From assembly GCA_031270515.1 (NCBI GenBank), contig JAISXM010000066.1, forward strand, positions 1-11,229: a stretch of DNA of 11,229 bases, given 5' to 3'. The notes under the pieces are model-generated. The model was not told where the DNA came from, made no database searches, and saw nothing but the letters and a program-made list of their open reading frames with translations. This DNA is from Holosporales bacterium (GTDB lineage: Bacteria; Pseudomonadota; Alphaproteobacteria; BNTO01). The stretch's first letter is position 1, and every line of letters begins with the position of its first letter. A program made the translations under genes and the position numbers. Positions 7,176 to 11,229 of the stretch are shown piece after piece.

Positions 7176-7204
7176 ATTATACCACGAAATCGCGATTTCA
7201 TCAA
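7176..7204 (-). promoter_or_regulatory. Sigma70-type promoter of the secreted protein gene
   Basis: On the minus strand TTGATG (-35, 7204-7199) and TATAAT (-10, 7181-7176, perfect consensus) are separated by exactly 17 bp. Transcription would start near 7169, about 26 nt before the GTG start codon and leaving room for the ribosome binding site. This is the best promoter in the window. Confidence 0.75.
7186..7199. promoter_or_regulatory. Perfect 14-bp palindrome in the promoter spacer
   Basis: GAAATCGCGATTTC is a perfect inverted repeat covering 13 of the 17 spacer bases plus the edge of the -35 box. A protein bound here would block RNA polymerase, so it is a candidate repressor operator. The regulator is not identified in the window. 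Confidence 0.5.
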
Positions 7205-7222
7205 GTGCCTTACTTCGGCTAT

Positions 7223-7231
7223 ATTATAGCA
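7223..7231 (-). promoter_or_regulatory. Second candidate promoter, extended -10
   Basis: Minus-strand TGCTATAAT is a perfect extended -10 element. The expected -35 position falls next to the first 23-bp iteron and holds no good TTGACA match (TTGCAA is present with a 20-bp spacer). It could be an activator-dependent promoter using the iterons, giving a start site near 7216. Confidence 0.4.
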
Positions 7232-7243
7232 ATGAAGGGATTT

Positions 7244-7368
7244 CTTAGTTGCAAAAATGAATATATCTACGTTGCACAAGAGAAGATTCCTAAGTTGCAG
7301 AGGAGGAGGTCTCTAAGTTGCAGAGGATGAGGTCTCTAAGTTGCAGAGGAGGACATTATTAAATTGCG
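7244..7368. repeat. 23-bp iteron array upstream of the secreted protein gene
   Basis: The 10-bp core CTAAGTTGCA or a one-base variant begins at 7244, 7267, 7290, 7313 and 7336, always exactly 23 bp apart; a weaker sixth match (TTAAATTGCG) starts at 7359. The 13-bp spacers are alike in units 3 to 5 (GAGGAGGAGG-type) but differ in units 1 and 2, while the core stays conserved. The array lies directly upstream of both promoter candidates for the 626-residue protein. The remainder of 7144-7419 holds nothing else recognisable. Confidence 0.85.
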
Positions 7369-7419
7369 ACAGTCGTTTAACGCGGCTGTGCACGTTTAAG
7401 TATTACCACTTGCTGCTTG

Positions 7420-8463
7420 TTATTTGTTGCGTTCGTAGAAAAACATATATTGCTGAATTATTCCTGCAATATCATATGTCACGTCAAAATATCCGCCATA
7501 TTCCCTGTCTATGATTCGGTTAATCCAAACATCTCGCGGGAATGCGTCAATCTTGTGCAGCCCAAACAGAGCGATACAGTGGGCGACTTTGCTGCCGACC
7601 CCATTCAGCTGCATCAAGTATTCGATTGCGTCGGCGGTGCACATGCGCCGCGCTTCGTCGAGGCATATGCGTCCGCTTGCCACAGAGGTGGCGGCGTCTC
7701 GCACGTAGCTCGCCCTGTAGCCGAGGCCGAGCGCGGTGAAGTCCGTGAGGGGGCGCGCCGCTAGCATTTCTGCGGAAGGAAAGCGCTCGCATCCGCATCC
7801 GCCCCCGCATCCGCCCCCGCATATGCACTCGCCTCCGATTCCGCTCCAGCACAGCCTTTCAATCAGCATTCTGATGCGAGGGATGTTGTTGCGCTGGGAA
7901 ATGATGAAGCTGACGGTTGCTTCCCATGCGCTTTGTCGCAAGATGCGCAACCCCCAGCCGTGCTGCACTGCGCGCGTGAGGTAGGCGTCGTTCAGGGAGA
8001 GGATTCGTTTTTTTATTGCTGAGTAATCTTTGTTTAAGTCAAAGTAATCAGTCCAAATATTTTTATATTCTTCATCAGTACAATAGAATATGTGCGTATT
8101 GTTAGCGTCTTTCTGAATTATGTTGTTAGCATTTCCTTTGATTAAATTGTCGGCGTTTTCCTGAATGATGTTGTCGGCGTTTTCCTGAATGAATAGGACT
8201 TTGTCGAGGGCGCATACTTTCCAAAGCTGCGATGATTTGTTCGCGCGTACTCGTTCTTGCAGGTCCAGGGGCACCGCTGCTGCTGCGGAAGTTTCGTCAA
8301 AATTGACCACCGCTGCTGCGGAAGTTCCGTCAAAATTGGGCGCCGCCGCTGTGCCGCCTGCGAAAATTTCATCCACTTTCGTAATCCGAAAGCACTGACC
8401 GGATTCCGCGATTTGTGCGATGGAAAAATCAGGAATGCGTCTCTCTATCATGTCGCCCGCCAT
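7420..8463 (-). CDS. 8-oxoguanine DNA glycosylase, OGG1 type
   Basis: This is a HhH-GPD superfamily bifunctional glycosylase/AP lyase that removes oxidised guanine from DNA. With start ATG 8463 it has 347 residues; ATG 8451 (MIERRIPDF) is equally plausible, whereas starts further up run into the rarA frame. Family features: DFSIAQIAESGQCFRI at the N-terminus, SFIISQRNNIPRI in the middle, and the helix-hairpin-helix LNGVGSKVAHCIALF followed by FPRDVWI. K292 (in GVGSK) matches the Schiff-base lysine (K249 of human OGG1) and D311 the catalytic Asp. The protein is longer than the roughly 300 residues usual in bacteria, because of three low-complexity insertions: 11-residue Ala-rich units, 8-residue IQENADN units, and a Cys/Gly stretch just before FPSAE. 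It overlaps the end of rarA by 23 to 35 nt, implying translational coupling. Confidence 0.92.
   Translation of the reverse strand: MAGDMIERRIPDFSIAQIAESGQCFRITKVDEIFAGGTAAAPNFDGTSAAAVVNFDETSAAAAVPLDLQERVRANKSSQLWKVCALDKVLFIQENADNIIQENADNLIKGNANNIIQKDANNTHIFYCTDEEYKNIWTDYFDLNKDYSAIKKRILSLNDAYLTRAVQHGWGLRILRQSAWEATVSFIISQRNNIPRIRMLIERLCWSGIGGECICGGGCGGGCGCERFPSAEMLAARPLTDFTALGLGYRASYVRDAATSVASGRICLDEARRMCTADAIEYLMQLNGVGSKVAHCIALFGLHKIDAFPRDVWINRIIDREYGGYFDVTYDIAGIIQQYMFFYERNK
7788..7830 (-). repeat. 12-bp repeat encoding a Cys/Gly-rich insert
   Basis: GCATCCGCCCCC is repeated in tandem, with partial units on both sides. On the minus strand it encodes ECICGGGCGGGCGCE, five cysteines in 13 residues, inserted in the glycosylase between LCWSGIGG and FPSAE, where the family normally has only a short loop. 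Confidence 0.85.
8098..8193 (-). repeat. 24-bp tandem repeat, four units, in the glycosylase
   Basis: Four 24-bp units encode FIQENADN, IIQENADN, LIKGNANN and IIQKDANN. The first two are nearly identical and the others are degenerate, which indicates stepwise expansion. The array sits in the N-terminal domain between the Ala-rich repeats and the conserved THIFYCTDEEYK region. Confidence 0.93.
8260..8358 (-). repeat. 33-bp tandem repeat, three units, in the glycosylase
   Basis: Three 33-bp units encode GGTAAAPNFDG, TSAAAVVNFDE and TSAAAAVPLDL. The middle and outer units share long identical DNA stretches. The period keeps the frame. Confidence 0.85.
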
Positions 8464-9739
8464 GTCGCTTACTATCCCACCAATCCATGCGTTTCTTGAT
8501 TTCCCGCTCAAAGCCACGGTCGTTTGGCCTGTAAAAATTTTGCCGTTCGCCAGGGAAATAGCTTTGCCCTGAAAAAGCGTGCTCCGTGTTGTGGTCGTAC
8601 ACGTACCCTTTGCCATAGCCCAATTCTTTCATCAACTTCGTGGGCGCATTCACGGCATGCTCGGGCGGGGGCAGCGCGCCAGTTCTGTCCACATATGCGC
8701 AAGATTCGTTGTAGGCGTTATACACCGCGTTCGACTTTGGCGCAGTTGCCACGTAAACCACCGCTTCGGCGATTGCGAGTTCGCCCTCTGGGGAGCCCAA
8801 AAAGTGGTACGCGTCAACCGCGCTCATTGCGATGGTGAGCGCTTGGGGGTCAGCCATGCCGACGTCTTCGACTGCGGCGCGGACAAGCCTTCGCGCGATG
8901 TACAGGGGGTCTTCGCCTCCGCGAAGCATGCGCACCAACCAATATATGGCGGCGTTTGCGTCGGAGCCGCGGATGGATTTGTGGAAGGCGCTGATCAGGT
9001 TATAGTGCTCCTCCGCGTTCTTATCGTAGCGCTTCAGCTTTTGGGTGACGATATTGCCGAGCTCCTCTGGGCCGATGGGGTGCGGGACGTTGGCGTGTGC
9101 GATTTCTTCGAGACGGTTCAGCAAATATCGGGCATCTCCGTCGGCGTGCTCGCACAAGCAGAGTTTTGCATCGTCGGTGAGAAATGGCGCGCGGCCAAGT
9201 GACGCTTCTGCGCGTGCGATTATTTTGAGCAGGTCTTCGTTGGTCAGGCGCGGGAACACGATGACTTTACAGCGCGACAAGAGTGCTTGCCTGAGTTCGA
9301 ATGATGGGTTTTCTGTTGTTGTGCCGACCAATATAATATTGCCGCTCTCCAAATGTGGTAAAAATATGTCTTGCTGAGTTTTGTTTAAGTGATGGATTTC
9401 ATCGATCATCAGCACCATTTTTGTGCCACGGTTTGCTATGTCAAAAACTTGGCGGAAGTCGGTAGTCCCTGATGACACGGCAGATAGCGACACGTTGGGC
9501 AGGCCGCTTTTCGTGGCAATGATGCGCGCCAGCGTTGTTTTTCCAGAACCAGGAGGGCCCCACAGAATCAAGGATTGCAGTTTGTGCAGGTTCGCTTCCG
9601 AAAACTCTACGTTTCCAACCATATCCTTTAAATCTGTGGGACGCAGCAACTCTGCGAGCGGCTTCCCTAGCTGTGTTTTATCCGTTACATACACTTCCAT
9701 ATACCTAGCTTGTTGTTGAACTACATATACCTGACTCAT
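8429..9739 (-). CDS. rarA: Replication-associated recombination protein A (RarA/MgsA)
   Basis: This AAA+ ATPase of the clamp-loader-like RarA/MgsA/WRNIP1 family acts at stalled or gapped replication forks in the cytoplasm. The 436 residues match the family's usual length. Walker A is GPPGSGKTT (61-69), Walker B is VLMIDEIHH (109-117) with D113 and E114, sensor 1 is VGTTTENPSF (138-147), and the arginine finger is in ALLSRC (152-157). The C-terminal tetramerisation part includes RGSDANAAIYWLVRML and DRGFEREIKKR. ATG 9739 overlaps the TGA of the upstream phosphoesterase frame by 4 nt (ATGA), pointing to coupling. A second ATG at 9700 (MEVYVTDKTQ) is possible, since the first 13 residues are not typical of the family. 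No truncation or frameshift is seen, and unlike its neighbours it carries no tandem repeats. Confidence 0.96.
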   Translation of the reverse strand: MSQVYVVQQQARYMEVYVTDKTQLGKPLAELLRPTDLKDMVGNVEFSEANLHKLQSLILWGPPGSGKTTLARIIATKSGLPNVSLSAVSSGTTDFRQVFDIANRGTKMVLMIDEIHHLNKTQQDIFLPHLESGNIILVGTTTENPSFELRQALLSRCKVIVFPRLTNEDLLKIIARAEASLGRAPFLTDDAKLCLCEHADGDARYLLNRLEEIAHANVPHPIGPEELGNIVTQKLKRYDKNAEEHYNLISAFHKSIRGSDANAAIYWLVRMLRGGEDPLYIARRLVRAAVEDVGMADPQALTIAMSAVDAYHFLGSPEGELAIAEAVVYVATAPKSNAVYNAYNESCAYVDRTGALPPPEHAVNAPTKLMKELGYGKGYVYDHNTEHAFSGQSYFPGERQNFYRPNDRGFEREIKKRMDWWDSKRHGGRHDRETHS

Positions 9740-11091
9740 TCTTGAGCTATAACTCTATATATGCCGCTTATCGTATCAATAATAGGACGATAATTGCTCC
9801 TTAATATATCAAATGTGTCTTTTCGCATATACAGACCATACCCATCCACCTTTATTCTTGATTTGCGTAATGTATTTCTCAACTTAGCAGGTAATGAGTT
9901 CTCAACGAACTCAACTTCTTGACAAGTTACAAACTGTACTTTTATTGACGTGCTTATGCTATTGAACTCATCTACAAAAGGTATGTACGTTACTTTTAGC
10001 TGGGGCTTTCTGAGAAGAGACGACCTACGAATACCTGCGTCAACACCTAGGGTTTGCTGTATGACTTCGAGGCTGGGAGGTCTTTGTGCAGGTGATGCGT
10101 CAAGAAGTGTCGGAGGACGTTTAAAACCTCTGACTGTCGGATCTATAAAAGGTGTAGCACGAGGTGCAATAAATGTAGTAGGAACAGCGTCTGGATTCGT
10201 GGGCGTTACGTCGGTCGCACATTGACCTGAATCGTCGTCTTCCAACATTTTAGATAAGAACCTAGCCCCTTGTGGCGCTGCCTGACGTTCGGGATGCGTG
10301 GGAACAACAGGCGTTCTTCTTTTCCCAACAACCTGAATGGCAACTGTCCCCGGACCATGTCCACTGGATCCGACGGCGTCTACCAAGAAAGTTTGTCCAT
10401 TCACCGTAAACGGAACCCTGCCAAACATGTATGATATATGGTCATGTCCGCAAAAAACCTTCCCTGCAAGTCGCGATAAATCCCTGCCTTCCAGAGCTGC
10501 AGGCAAAATTATGTTCAGCACTTGCTGCAACCTATCTATATCACCATTACAATTTTCTTCTGTTGGTAATGTAGATAAGAAGTCATGTGCGACAACGCAT
10601 AAATATAAAGGTCCATTCTTATTTTTCTCATACAGCTCATCTAGGCCTGCTCTTGTTCCCAAAATTGCAGAAGCTATGATTTGCATGGTTCTATCATCAA
10701 TCACGCACGTCTTGCGGTCCTGTCCCATGATTGTCAACATTTCTTCCCAATCGTCTTTCAACACTATTGGCTTTCCACCTTCACTTCCTCCCCCTATAAC
10801 TAGCGAACTAGTGCAATAGCCTACGAATAATATATTACCTATTAGGTGATACGGTTTTATTGTGCGGAACGCTAGATTCGCACGTTGGACTAAGTCTGAG
10901 AATTCTGCAGGACGTCTTATGTATTCATCCACTTCTTGTACTTGGCATATGAGCTTTTTTAAGTCCGGCGTATATTTCTCATATAGTTTTGCATCTGCAT
11001 ATAGTTGTACATCCCGTAGTCTTAGTCTATCATTATTATTATTTTCGGCCGCATTGTCGAACGTCGCCTTTATTTTTTTGGCTCGATTCAA
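9736..11091 (-). CDS. 5'-nucleotidase-like metallophosphoesterase, 3' part after an in-frame stop
   Basis: This is the downstream, open part of a calcineurin-like phosphoesterase gene (451 codons from a weak TTG start at 11091). Visible family features are KPYHLIGNILFVGYCTSS (79-96), equivalent to the KPYxIKEVxGxKIGxIG strand of UshA-type 5'-nucleotidases; VVAHDF with metal ligand H169; and GHDH (215-218) followed by NGQTFLVDAVGSSGHGPGTVAI, the GHTH-ngtpvv-G-G pattern. After about 260 comes a Pro/Thr-rich linker, then about 110 residues that do not resemble the usual UshA C-terminal domain. The first metal ligands are missing from this part; GNHD lies in the same frame beyond a TAG at 11131-11133. 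Such enzymes release phosphate from nucleotides or cyclic nucleotides, normally in the periplasm. The stop overlaps the rarA start. Whether a product is made is uncertain. Confidence 0.6.
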   Translation of the reverse strand: MNRAKKIKATFDNAAENNNNDRLRLRDVQLYADAKLYEKYTPDLKKLICQVQEVDEYIRRPAEFSDLVQRANLAFRTIKPYHLIGNILFVGYCTSSLVIGGGSEGGKPIVLKDDWEEMLTIMGQDRKTCVIDDRTMQIIASAILGTRAGLDELYEKNKNGPLYLCVVAHDFLSTLPTEENCNGDIDRLQQVLNIILPAALEGRDLSRLAGKVFCGHDHISYMFGRVPFTVNGQTFLVDAVGSSGHGPGTVAIQVVGKRRTPVVPTHPERQAAPQGARFLSKMLEDDDSGQCATDVTPTNPDAVPTTFIAPRATPFIDPTVRGFKRPPTLLDASPAQRPPSLEVIQQTLGVDAGIRRSSLLRKPQLKVTYIPFVDEFNSISTSIKVQFVTCQEVEFVENSLPAKLRNTLRKSRIKVDGYGLYMRKDTFDILRSNYRPIIDTISGIYRVIAQE

Positions 11092-11130
11092 TATGCTACG
11101 CCCGTCAGAAAAAAATGCTGGCGTAATGTG

Positions 11131-11229
11131 CTAAAGTACCGGCACTTTAATTTCGTGGCAAATCTCTAGCTGTTTAACAAAATATTCACACGACTGCACG
11201 TCATGGTTCCCTATATTGACGATTATATG
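11131..11229 (-). pseudogene. 5' fragment of the metallophosphoesterase, ending in in-frame TAG
   Basis: The minus strand from the window edge encodes 32 residues, HIIVNIGNHDVQSCEYFVKQ then LEICHEIKVPVL, and then TAG at 11133-11131. GNHD is the metal-binding Asn-His-Asp motif of calcineurin-like phosphoesterases, and the following helix plus VPVL match the UshA-type GNHEFD...FPVLxANI stretch. The TAG falls right after PVL, where Ser, Ala or Cys usually stands. The frame continues without shift into the 451-codon frame downstream, so both belong to one gene. The gene's start, including the DxH motif and any signal peptide, lies outside the window. Confidence 0.7.

Noticed and set aside
7244..7368. 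Possible CRISPR array
   Set aside because: The conserved core is only 10 bp, the 13-bp spacers are partly identical, and no cas gene is near.
8429..8431. UGA or UAG recoding in this genome
   Set aside because: TGA ends rarA at the normal family length and also ends the phosphoesterase frame, so UGA is a stop. UAG ends recO at the normal length, although a TAA four codons later means this alone does not fully exclude readthrough.
8464..8616. N-terminal extension of the glycosylase up to 8616
   Set aside because: The extra 51 residues have no match to the family and are read out of frame through the conserved end of rarA; the family's first motif starts just after ATG 8451.
8579..9202. 207-codon plus-strand frame antisense to rarA
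   Set aside because: rarA is unmistakable on the other strand; this is a shadow frame in GC-richer DNA with no independent support.
10337..10819. 160-codon plus-strand frame antisense to the metallophosphoesterase
   Set aside because: The minus strand carries family motifs across this region; the plus-strand product shows no features.

Overview
The window looks like a piece of an alphaproteobacterial chromosome, probably from an intracellular or host-associated lineage (Rickettsiales/Holosporales-like). This is inferred from the style of MurG, RecO and RarA, the repeat-rich loosely packed layout, and the mixture of conserved housekeeping genes with large secreted proteins I cannot name. No rRNA, tRNA, transposase, phage gene or CRISPR array was seen. 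The standard genetic code appears to be in use: TAA, TGA and TAG all end reading frames.

Layout. 1-690 is intergenic DNA with two copies (A, B) of a palindromic repeat of roughly 80-100 bp and an in-frame leader. 691-2676 (+) is a secreted coiled-coil protein of unknown function, with a GTG start behind a perfect Shine-Dalgarno sequence and three in-frame tandem repeats. 2677-2972 has a possible terminator and two more copies (C, D) of the palindromic repeat. 2973-4127 (+) is murG and 4233-5114 (+) is recO, carrying a 42-bp in-frame triplication. 5115-5262 is a convergent intergenic region with a large inverted repeat. 5263-7143 (-) is a second secreted protein of unknown function. 7144-7419 is its upstream region: a textbook sigma70-type promoter with a perfect 14-bp palindrome filling most of its spacer, and behind it five elements spaced exactly 23 bp apart. 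7420-8463 (-) is an OGG1-type 8-oxoguanine DNA glycosylase with three low-complexity insertions, 8429-9739 (-) is rarA/mgsA, and 9736-11229 (-) is a 5'-nucleotidase-like metallophosphoesterase interrupted by an in-frame TAG. The last three overlap end to start and probably form one transcription unit.

How it works together. murG (peptidoglycan lipid II synthesis) and recO (RecFOR recombination mediator) look co-transcribed. RarA (stalled-fork maintenance) and the glycosylase (oxidised guanine repair) are coupled on the other strand, so three of the four recognisable housekeeping genes serve genome maintenance. The main unusual signals are the intergenic palindromic repeat family, in-frame tandem repeats accumulating inside conserved repair genes, the iteron/palindrome control region before the 626-residue secreted protein, and the nonsense codon in the metallophosphoesterase.
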